In this document: positions 1-5,007 of the stretch, piece after piece
Numbering within the stretch: the stretch's first letter is position 1
Layout: each line of letters begins with the position of its first letter
Source: Thermoflexales bacterium
GTDB lineage: Bacteria > Chloroflexota > Anaerolineae > B4-G1 > SLSP01
Direction: 5' to 3'
Assembly: GCA_015486785.1 (NCBI GenBank)
Contig: WFQZ01000321.1
Location: 1 to 5,007, forward strand
DNA: 5,007 bases
The notes under the pieces: model-generated
Databases searched by the model: none
Seen by the model: only the letters and a program-made list of their open reading frames with translations
Told to the model about the DNA's origin: nothing
Made by a program: the position numbers and the translations under genes

Positions 1-374
1 GCAGTCGGCAGGGGCACGTCCCCGGCGTAGATGCGCACGGCAGGACTATCCACGTGGTAGCTGCGGGCCAGCTCCGCCATGCGCCGCAAGACGGGCAAGG
101 GGCGGCCTGACGCCGCCGCCGAGTCCAACGCCTCGGCAATCCCGCGACGAATCTCCGGCTCCGGCAGCCCTTGCAGGCGCAGTTGGGCACGGGTGAGGTT
201 GCCGTCCGCGCCGTAGGCGAAGGCGGTCATCCGAATCCAATCCGCGCGATAGCGGGAGGCGAGCAACGGCGGATAGGTATCGTAGTACTCCAGCGGCGCG
301 ATGCCCCAGGAAACCACCAATCCGGCGGCCAGCCCCAAAATCAAGCCTATGACGAAAACCGGCCATCGTTTCAT
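1..374 (-). CDS. Membrane-anchored protein of unknown function, partial (C-terminus outside window), paralog of the upstream gene
   Basis: This reading frame starts with ATG at 374 and stays open for 124 codons to the window edge, so the C-terminus is missing. I do not recognise a named family. It opens with MKR followed by a hydrophobic stretch (about residues 5-23), which fits one N-terminal membrane anchor or uncleaved signal, with the rest probably outside the membrane. Residues 41-48 read RYRADWIR, and a helical, Ala/Leu/Arg-rich region follows to about residue 107. It aligns without gaps to the gene at 387-716 over residues 1-108, with about 30 identities by my hand count, including W23, P27-L28, Y42-R43, I47-R48, Y54 and D57. 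A GGGGGA purine run lies 4 bases before the ATG, and only 12 bases separate it from the preceding gene, so the two are probably co-transcribed. The visible part ends near Pro/Thr residues (VPLPT), perhaps the start of a Pro/Thr linker, but that lies beyond the window. Sure of the gene, unsure of its role. Confidence 0.8.
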   Translation of the reverse strand, partial: MKRWPVFVIGLILGLAAGLVVSWGIAPLEYYDTYPPLLASRYRADWIRMTAFAYGADGNLTRAQLRLQGLPEPEIRRGIAEALDSAAASGRPLPVLRRMAELARSYHVDSPAVRIYAGDVPLPT

Positions 375-386
375 ACCGTCCCCCGT

Positions 387-716
387 CTACTCGAGGCCCA
401 GATCGTGCGCCAGAAAGTGCAGCGGCTGCATCAAGGCATCCGGCTTCCCGGCCTGCGTCCAGCGGCGGATCAAGTCCTGCAAGGGCACGCCGGGGTCATC
501 TGGGTCGAGTTCCGCCAGGCGGGCACGGGCGGCGGGCAAATCCTTGTCCACCGAGTAGGTCAAGGCCACCAAGCGGATGTACTCGGTGCGATAGTCGCGG
601 CGCAGCGAGGCGGGCGCGGCGTTCGCCTGGTTGAGCGGGTACACGTCCCAGCCGATGTAGAGGGCCAGCCCCACCCCGAGGAGCACGCCCAGCAGGAAAA
701 CGGTCAACCGCTTCAT
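387..716 (-). CDS. Small single-pass membrane protein of unknown function (109 aa)
   Basis: This encodes 109 residues with a basic start (MKR), one hydrophobic helix at about residues 4-22, and a soluble domain with the motif DYRTEYIRLVALTY at 41-54. The region around 57-70 (D.DLPAARARLAEL) looks like an amphipathic helix. I cannot assign a function. The architecture suggests a protein tethered to the membrane by its N-terminus with a small helical domain, probably outside. Its ATG overlaps the TGA of the desulfhydrase-like gene (ATGA, 713-716), and no Shine-Dalgarno stands out before it. Translation is therefore probably coupled to the upstream gene. It is followed after 12 bases by a diverged paralog in the same orientation. 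The stop is TAG at 387-389. The gene is well supported by the overlap and by paralogy with its neighbour; the function is open. Confidence 0.85.
   Translation of the reverse strand: MKRLTVFLLGVLLGVGLALYIGWDVYPLNQANAAPASLRRDYRTEYIRLVALTYSVDKDLPAARARLAELDPDDPGVPLQDLIRRWTQAGKPDALMQPLHFLAHDLGLE
713..716 (-). other. ATGA stop/start overlap (translational coupling)
   Basis: On the minus strand the four bases ATGA hold both the start codon of the 109-aa membrane protein (716-714) and the stop codon TGA of the PLP enzyme (715-713). No clear Shine-Dalgarno precedes this start, so re-initiation by ribosomes finishing the enzyme gene is the likely way it is translated. Confidence 0.8.
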
Positions 717-1711
717 AGAATTTGCGGAGCGTAGGCGAAGAGGGCCGGCGTACCGCCGGTGTGCCAGAAGAGCACGCGCGCGCCGGCGCGGATTTCGCCC
801 CGCCGCACGAGGTCCATCAGGCCGCCCAGGGCGCGTCCGGTGTACACCGGATCGACCAACAGGCCCTCGGTGCGTCCGGCCAGGTGGATCGCTTCGCGCT
901 CCAGGTTGCTCATCACGCCGTAGCCGCTGCCGAGGTAGTCGGCGTACACTTCCACATCGTCTGGGGCGAAGGCGTAGGGCAATCCCAGGCGGGACGCGCC
1001 GGCGGAGGCCAGCTCGGCGATGTGGGCACGGAAGGGGGCCGCCGGTTCGGCGATGCTGATGCCCACGATGCGCCCGTCGTAGTCCAGGGCACGCGCACCC
1101 AGCACCAATCCGGCCTGCGTCCCGCCGCTGCTGGAAGCCACGACCATCGTATCAAAGTACAGCACCAGCGAGCGCATTTGGAGCAGCACTTCCGCCATCG
1201 CTGCGGCGTAGCCCAGCACGCCGACTTCGTTGCTGCCGCCGTAGGGGATCACGTAGGGATGCGCTCCTTCCGCCCGCAGGGCTGCGGCTTCTTGCTCCAG
1301 CGCGTCAAAGATGGTGCGCTCTCCGGCCCACCGCACTTCGGCCCCGACCACTCGGTCAAGCAGGTAGTTGCCCTGCGGATCGGCGGGCGGATCGCCGCGC
1401 AGCACGAGCACGCAGCGCAGGCCGAGCTTCGCCGCTGCTGCCGCCGTCTGCCGTGCGTGGTTGGATTGCTGCGCTCCGGTGGTGATGACCACGTCGGCGT
1501 GTTGGCGCAACGCCTCGCCCATCAAGAAGGTCAGCTTGCGCACTTTGTTCCCGCCGGTCGCCAGGCCGGTCAGATCGTCCCGTTTGACCCAGATTGTCGG
1601 GCCGCCTAACCGCTCGCTGAGACGCGGGAGGGACTCCAAGGGAGTAGGTAAATGTCCCAAGGGCTGCGGATGCTGGGACTCCAACAGAGATTGAAACTCT
1701 TCAGCGTTCAT
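713..1711 (-). CDS. PLP-dependent D-cysteine desulfhydrase / ACC deaminase family protein, desulfhydrase-like
   Basis: This is a 332-aa cytoplasmic fold-type II PLP enzyme, full length for the family. Numbering from the ATG at 1711: RDDLTG (44-49) and GGNKVRKL (53-60) contain the Schiff-base lysine K56. QSNH (82-85) contains the catalytic-type serine S83. The Ser/Gly-rich stretch ASSSGGTQAG (192-201) binds the PLP phosphate. GSGYG (261-265) supplies Y264, and DPVYTGRA (287-294) supplies Y290-T291. Known ACC deaminases carry Tyr-Glu at the last site, while D-cysteine desulfhydrases carry Tyr-Thr. The residues therefore favour beta-elimination of D-cysteine (or a related substrate such as cysteate) to pyruvate, ammonia and a sulfur product, over ACC deamination. 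Two ATGs are adjacent, at 1714 and 1711. AGGAGG at 1718-1723 lies 6 bases from the second but only 3 from the first, so I prefer 1711. Downstream it overlaps a small membrane protein gene by 4 bases. Family certain, substrate inferred. Confidence 0.93.
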   Translation of the reverse strand: MNAEEFQSLLESQHPQPLGHLPTPLESLPRLSERLGGPTIWVKRDDLTGLATGGNKVRKLTFLMGEALRQHADVVITTGAQQSNHARQTAAAAAKLGLRCVLVLRGDPPADPQGNYLLDRVVGAEVRWAGERTIFDALEQEAAALRAEGAHPYVIPYGGSNEVGVLGYAAAMAEVLLQMRSLVLYFDTMVVASSSGGTQAGLVLGARALDYDGRIVGISIAEPAAPFRAHIAELASAGASRLGLPYAFAPDDVEVYADYLGSGYGVMSNLEREAIHLAGRTEGLLVDPVYTGRALGGLMDLVRRGEIRAGARVLFWHTGGTPALFAYAPQIL

Positions 1712-1717
1712 CATTCC

Positions 1718-1723
1718 CCTCCT
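1718..1723 (-). promoter_or_regulatory. Ribosome binding site of the desulfhydrase-like gene (decides start)
   Basis: AGGAGG followed by GGA and then two consecutive ATG codons. The spacing to the second ATG (1711) is 6 bases, which is optimal. Spacing to the first (1714) is 3, which is tight. The choice changes the protein by one residue only. Confidence 0.8.
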
Positions 1724-1782
1724 AATGAATACATCGCGTTTAGAAAATCCAACTCAATCTTACCACACACCGGCACAAGGGT

Positions 1783-3642
1783 TTAGAAACGCCACGCGCC
1801 GAGCAAGTTCCAATAGCTGAGCCACCACAGGTAAATCAGCGCGGCGTAAACGACGAGCGTGTAATACAATCGCTCCCACAATGTGCCGTAGCGGCGATGC
1901 CACATCAGCAGCGCGAAGGCCAAGGCCAATCCCAATGCCAGGAGGAAGATCATCACAATGAAGGGCGCGAGGAAAGTGAGGTCGGGGACGGCGCGGCTCA
2001 GGGCGGTCATGCTGAGCGGGGCCATAATCACCGGGTACACCATGGCGAGGAAGGAGAGCCAACGCGGCAGAAAGCGGGCGTCGTCAAGATACCAGAGGTG
2101 GCGCGGCGCAAGGCGCAGCTCCACGAACCAGGTTGAGCCGAAGACCAGCCAACAGAAGGCCAGCAGCCACATATATAATGAAGGGTCCTCGTACCACTGA
2201 AGGCGGAGCAACACGCGATGGGGGTCGGTATCGTAGGCGGCCAGGGTCGGCGTGCCGGAGGCGTCCTCGTGGAAGATCAGCTTGCCTTGGCCGTCGACTT
2301 CGTGGAACTCGTCGGGGGCAACTTCCACGTAGGTTTGACCGATGAGTTGAATTGTGCCGTCGGGGTTCGCCGTCACGCGATGGGTGCGCTTGAAGGCGTA
2401 GACGAGTTTGTCGGCCACGGTGGTCGACCAGCGGCTTTCGCGGTACACACCAGCGAAGCGGGGCGCACGGTTTCGGTATCCGGCCATGGGCCGGGGCGGC
2501 GTGAGGTGGACGGGATAGTAGTGGTCGAGGAAGGCGTCGCGCAGCACTTTGCCCGCTTCGGGCGCGCTCTTTTTGTTGTAGGCGACGAACATGCCCACGT
2601 TGCGCTCCGGCAGGATCATCAGCAGGGATTGGAAGAGCGAGGTGCTGCCGCCGTGCCACAGGACGCGCTGCCCGTTGCGCTGCCATTCCACAAAGCCGTA
2701 GGTCACGCCGACGAGGCGCGGGTCTTCGGTGAAGTGCTGCTGCTGCATCTCGCGGACGGTCTGCGGTTGCAAGATGACCGAGTCGCCGTAGCGTCCGTCC
2801 TGCAACTGGGCGATCATAAAGTGCCCGATGTCGGTGACGGTGGCACTCAGCCCGACGAAGGGCGCATTGGGGAAGTACTCGCGCCGCGCCACCAGGCCCC
2901 ACGGAGCTTGCCAATAGCCCATCGCCTCGTGCTGCGCCAGGGCCGGCGGGAACGGTTCGCGGATCACGCTGTGGCGCATGTCCAGCGGGGCGAAGAGGTG
3001 CGTTTCAATGTACTGCTCGTAGGGCATGCCGGAGACGCGCTGCACGATGTATCCGGCCAGGGCCGCGCCATAGTTTGAGTAGGCGATGATCGTGCCCGGC
3101 GGATAGACGCGCCGGGGCAGTTTGGTGACGACGTAGCGATCCAGGGGCAAGCCGTCGTGCGGGGTGAGGCGATAGAGATGCCCCAGGCGATCCTCAAAGC
3201 CCGGTGTGTGGGTCAGCAGGTTGTCCATGGTGATGGGCGTGGTGAAGGTGGCCGGGATTTGAAAGTCGCCCAGGTAGGCATTGACATCCGTGTGCAGGTC
3301 TAGTTTCCCTTGCTCGGCAAGCTGCATGACCGCAGTCCAGGTGAAGAGCTTGGTCACAGAGCCGATGTGAAACAAGGTTTCGTCGGCCACCACCGGTTGA
3401 TGCTGACGCAGGTTGGCCATGCCGTAGCCTTTGGCGAAGAGGATGCGGCCATCTTTCACCACCACGACCGCCGCGCCGGGGATGTTGTACGATTCCAACT
3501 GCGCCGGGATGACGGAATCCATAAAGGCCGCCACTTCAGCGGGATCGTCAGGCCCGGCAGGGGCGGCGTCCACCGGCGGGACCAGCGTGCCGCCCAGCGT
3601 CAGGAGCAGGAACAGCGCACAGAGTTTCCACAGTTTGATCAT
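1783..3642 (-). CDS. Beta-lactamase-like serine hydrolase with signal peptide and four C-terminal transmembrane helices
   Basis: This encodes 619 aa from ATG 3642, with GGAG 6 bases upstream. In-frame codons run further upstream to an ATG at 3702, but they cross a strong hairpin and would bury the signal peptide behind 20 residues, so I reject that start. Residues 1-26 form a signal peptide (MIKLWKLCALFLLLTL, likely cleavage after VDA). Residues about 35-375 are a class C beta-lactamase / penicillin-binding-protein-like domain: S95-V-T-K98 (nucleophile and lysine), Y188-S-N190 and H330-G-G332 in place of the KTG motif. Residues about 388-480 are a beta-rich domain opening with FAGVYR. Hydrophobic helices follow at about 487-507, 528-548, 553-580 and 592-612. 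The catalytic domain should lie outside the cytoplasmic membrane, held by the C-terminal helices. The substrate is unknown: family members include D-aminopeptidases, esterases and peptidoglycan-related enzymes, and true beta-lactamase activity is not implied. The neighbours give no substrate clue. Confidence 0.92.
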   Translation of the reverse strand: MIKLWKLCALFLLLTLGGTLVPPVDAAPAGPDDPAEVAAFMDSVIPAQLESYNIPGAAVVVVKDGRILFAKGYGMANLRQHQPVVADETLFHIGSVTKLFTWTAVMQLAEQGKLDLHTDVNAYLGDFQIPATFTTPITMDNLLTHTPGFEDRLGHLYRLTPHDGLPLDRYVVTKLPRRVYPPGTIIAYSNYGAALAGYIVQRVSGMPYEQYIETHLFAPLDMRHSVIREPFPPALAQHEAMGYWQAPWGLVARREYFPNAPFVGLSATVTDIGHFMIAQLQDGRYGDSVILQPQTVREMQQQHFTEDPRLVGVTYGFVEWQRNGQRVLWHGGSTSLFQSLLMILPERNVGMFVAYNKKSAPEAGKVLRDAFLDHYYPVHLTPPRPMAGYRNRAPRFAGVYRESRWSTTVADKLVYAFKRTHRVTANPDGTIQLIGQTYVEVAPDEFHEVDGQGKLIFHEDASGTPTLAAYDTDPHRVLLRLQWYEDPSLYMWLLAFCWLVFGSTWFVELRLAPRHLWYLDDARFLPRWLSFLAMVYPVIMAPLSMTALSRAVPDLTFLAPFIVMIFLLALGLALAFALLMWHRRYGTLWERLYYTLVVYAALIYLWWLSYWNLLGAWRF

Positions 3643-3648
3643 ACGGCA

Positions 3649-3652
3649 CTCC
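3649..3652 (-). promoter_or_regulatory. Ribosome binding site of the serine hydrolase (decides start)
   Basis: GGAG sits 6 bases before the ATG at 3642. It supports this start over the in-frame ATGs at 3654 (which overlaps the site itself) and 3702 (no good site upstream, and the hairpin would lie inside the coding region). Confidence 0.75.
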
Positions 3653-3659
3653 ATGAATA

Positions 3660-3686
3660 AAGAGGGGCACGCGGCGTGCCCCTCTT
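3660..3686 (-). terminator. Perfect 12-bp stem-loop after hpf, probable rho-independent terminator or attenuator
   Basis: The stem is AAGAGGGGCACG paired perfectly with CGTGCCCCTCTT around a 3-base loop. It starts 19 bases past the hpf stop. On the minus strand the 3' arm runs into CTCTTTATTC, giving a short, interrupted U-tract. That makes it a plausible but not ideal intrinsic terminator for comF-hpf. Its position 7 bases upstream of the hydrolase Shine-Dalgarno also allows a role as a partial terminator or mRNA-stabilising hairpin between hpf and the hydrolase. Confidence 0.75.
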
Positions 3687-3705
3687 CTTGATACAACGAC
3701 ATCGC

Positions 3706-4260
3706 TCAGTAGGTAGGCTTTAACATCCCGTAGTTGCCGTCTTCGCGGCTGTAAACGATGCTCAGCCGTCCATCGGTGCCGTCGAGGAAAACGAAGAAGT
3801 GATGCCCCAGCAATTCCATCTGTTCGATGGCCTCTTCCGGGGTGATAGAGCTGACTTCGAACTCCTTGACCCGCAAGATCGTCGGCTGTTCCTCCTCCGG
3901 TTCCTCTTCCACAGTGAAGGCTTCCACCGCCGCCGCTTTCATCGCCGGAGCGGAACGCCGTTCGCGCCGCCGACCCTTGTACCGCTCAATGCGGCGATAC
4001 ATCTTGTCCATCACCGAATCCACAGCCGTGAAGATGTCCCCGGCCCGCTCCTCAGCCCGCAAGATAGCCTTAGGCACGTAGATGGTGATCTGGGCCACCA
4101 TACGGCGGGGACTGTTTCGCGCGTTCGTCTCGGCCAGGTCCACGCGGATGCTTTCGATGTTGGAAAGGTAACGCTCGAATTTAGAGACTTTCGACTCGAC
4201 GTAATCGCGCAACCGTTCAGTAAGTTCCAGATTTCGGGTGTAGATTTGTAACGCTTCCAT
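3706..4260 (-). CDS. hpf: Ribosome hibernation promoting factor, long form (HPF/YfiA, S30AE family)
   Basis: This encodes 184 aa, the usual size of long HPF, which binds the 30S decoding region and pairs two 70S ribosomes into inactive 100S dimers in stationary phase or stress. Residues about 1-103 are the S30AE ribosome-binding domain: MEALQIYTRN start, Y20-V-E-S-K-V helix, FERYL at 28-32, and the basic helix AGDIFTAVDSVMDKMYRRIE (73-92) followed by KGRRRERR. Residues about 104-127 are a linker with an acidic run (VEEEPEEE). Residues about 128-184 are the dimerisation domain, with VKEFEVSSITPEEAIEQMEL at 131-150, GHHFFVFLD at 152-160 and DGNYGMLKPTY at the end. The start is ATG 4260: AAGGAGG lies 6 bases upstream. 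An in-frame TTG at 4266 overlaps that site and is rejected. It follows comF after 30 bases, probably in one transcript. Confidence 0.97.
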   Translation of the reverse strand: MEALQIYTRNLELTERLRDYVESKVSKFERYLSNIESIRVDLAETNARNSPRRMVAQITIYVPKAILRAEERAGDIFTAVDSVMDKMYRRIERYKGRRRERRSAPAMKAAAVEAFTVEEEPEEEQPTILRVKEFEVSSITPEEAIEQMELLGHHFFVFLDGTDGRLSIVYSREDGNYGMLKPTY

Positions 4261-4265
4261 GGACA

Positions 4266-4273
4266 ACCTCCTT
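4266..4273 (-). promoter_or_regulatory. Strong ribosome binding site of hpf
   Basis: AAGGAGGT is an eight-base match to the 16S anti-Shine-Dalgarno. The AAGGAGG core ends 6 bases before the ATG at 4260. It is the strongest such site in the window, fitting a protein needed in amounts comparable to ribosomes, and it rules out the overlapping TTG as a start. Confidence 0.85.
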
Positions 4274-4290
4274 AAAAGTGAGTTAGGGGA

Positions 4291-5007
4291 TCACACGGCC
4301 CGCGCCAACGTAAAAGCGTTGACGGAAGCCGCCCCCACGTTTAACAACGCAACCGCACATGCTTCAAGCGTCGCGCCGGTTGTCGCCACATCGTCCACCA
4401 GGGTAACTGTCTTCCCTCGGATGGCCGCAGGGGCGGTACACACGAATGCTCCGGCGACATTGCCTAATCGCTCTGCGCGGTTGAGTTTGGTTTGTGAAGC
4501 CGTGTTCCGCGTGCGAATCAGCACGCCGCGCAACACGGGGATGTGTAAAGCTCGCCCCAACGCGCGGGCAAGCACTGCCGATTGATTGTATCCTCGGTGA
4601 AGCTGACGCTGAGGATGTAAAGGTACGGGAATCAGGGCCGTGGAGGACATCTCATACCGCCGCCATTGGGCGACCAGCTGCGGCACCAACGGTTGGATGA
4701 TTTCCTTGGCCCCCCGGTATTTGAGTGCGTGGACGACTTCGCGGATCTCGTCCCGAAACAAAAACCCAGAGTGAATGGGGGCGACGTGTAGCTGCGTCTT
4801 TTGGCACACCGGACACACGCTAGGCCCATCCCACAACCGTCCACAGCGCGGACACACCGGCTCGGTCAGCGGCGCGATTGACTCGGCGCACGTAGGACAC
4901 AGCCAGCGGTTCACCCGCCCACAGACGACGCATTGCGGAGGGAAAAGTAAGTCCAGCCCCCAGCGATAGAGCCGCCAGAGTCCGCCATAGAGTGAAAAGG
5001 TACGCAC
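4291..5007 (-). CDS. comF: ComF family protein (ComFC-like phosphoribosyltransferase fold with zinc finger)
   Basis: This encodes 238 aa from a GTG at the extreme window edge. The length suits the family (roughly 220-250 aa), but the true start could lie outside and no ribosome binding site is visible. The N-terminal part is cysteine-rich: C26-x2-C29, C37-x2-C40, C52-x2-C55 and C65-x2-C68, enough for two zinc sites. ComF signatures follow: LKYRG (95-99), IPVPLHP (126-132), HRGYNQS (137-143) and the PRPP-binding loop VTLVDDVATTGAT (201-213). The related B. subtilis ComFC and Haemophilus ComF are cytoplasmic proteins needed for taking up single-stranded DNA in transformation. No enzymatic reaction is firmly established for them here. 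It stops (TGA) 30 bases before hpf and is probably its operon partner. The family is certain; a competence role in this organism is inferred, since no other competence gene is in view. Confidence 0.93.
   Translation of the reverse strand: MRTFSLYGGLWRLYRWGLDLLFPPQCVVCGRVNRWLCPTCAESIAPLTEPVCPRCGRLWDGPSVCPVCQKTQLHVAPIHSGFLFRDEIREVVHALKYRGAKEIIQPLVPQLVAQWRRYEMSSTALIPVPLHPQRQLHRGYNQSAVLARALGRALHIPVLRGVLIRTRNTASQTKLNRAERLGNVAGAFVCTAPAAIRGKTVTLVDDVATTGATLEACAVALLNVGAASVNAFTLARAV

Noticed and set aside
46..366. Minus-strand open frame of 106 codons at the left end
   Set aside because: It is an out-of-frame, Arg/Gly-rich reading of the same strand as the real gene starting at 374, which shows clear paralogy to its neighbour.
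722..1609. Long plus-strand open frame (295 codons) opposite the PLP enzyme
   Set aside because: It lies wholly antisense to a gene with clear catalytic motifs, has a Gly/Val/His/Gln-rich composition typical of GC-rich shadow frames, and has no recognisable domain.
1715..1782. Possible promoter before the PLP enzyme gene (TTGAGT, 18 bases, TGTATT on the minus strand)
   Set aside because: The -10 match is poor and would start transcription almost at the Shine-Dalgarno. The gap is somewhat AT-richer and a promoter may exist, but I cannot place one. No hairpin terminator for the hydrolase is visible there either.
2168..2182. AT-rich patch resembling a -10 box (ATTATATAT on the minus strand)
   Set aside because: It lies inside the hydrolase gene, encoding the Tyr/Met/Trp start of a membrane helix, and has no matching -35. 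The base composition is explained by the protein.
2218..3078. Long plus-strand open frame (286 codons) opposite the serine hydrolase
   Set aside because: It is antisense to the region encoding the hydrolase C-terminal half and YxN/HGG motifs. It has shadow-type composition and no domain signature.
3643..3702. 20-residue N-terminal extension of the hydrolase starting at 3702
   Set aside because: It would be translated through the hairpin and would place a non-hydrophobic segment before a clean signal peptide. The ATG at 3642 has its own GGAG.

Overview
The window reads as ordinary chromosomal DNA from a GC-rich bacterium. All six genes lie on the minus strand, so they are transcribed from the right edge (5007) toward position 1. 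Starts are mostly preceded by good Shine-Dalgarno sequences and gaps are short. The gene set and the small membrane-anchored proteins with a 'YR.(D/E)(W/Y)IR' motif look to me like Chloroflexota (Anaerolineae-type). That assignment is an impression from gene style, not a proven placement.

Layout in transcription order. (1) A ComF-family phosphoribosyltransferase-fold protein with an N-terminal zinc-finger region fills 4291-5007. Its GTG start falls exactly on the window edge, so the 5' end is uncertain. (2) Thirty bases later comes the long form of the ribosome hibernation promoting factor (hpf, 3706-4260), with a near-perfect Shine-Dalgarno. (3) A 12-bp perfect hairpin (3660-3686) follows hpf. 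(4) Immediately after it is a secreted, membrane-anchored beta-lactamase-like serine hydrolase (1783-3642): signal peptide, SxxK/YxN/HGG catalytic domain, beta-rich domain, then four predicted C-terminal transmembrane helices. (5) After a 71-base gap comes a PLP enzyme of the D-cysteine desulfhydrase / ACC deaminase family (713-1711). Its active-site Tyr-Thr pair favours desulfhydrase-like over ACC deaminase activity. (6) Its stop codon overlaps the start of a 109-aa one-helix membrane protein (387-716). (7) Twelve bases later begins a second small-protein-like gene (1-374, running off the window) that is a tandem paralog of the first.

The genes form two or three probable transcription units: comF-hpf, the hydrolase, and the desulfhydrase plus the paralog pair. 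Apart from comF-hpf, which is a known type of neighbourhood, and the tightly coupled desulfhydrase/paralog block, no shared pathway is evident. I see no mobile element, CRISPR array, tRNA or rRNA. The least explained content is the tandem pair of anchored proteins at the left end. No gene-free stretch exceeds about 75 bases.
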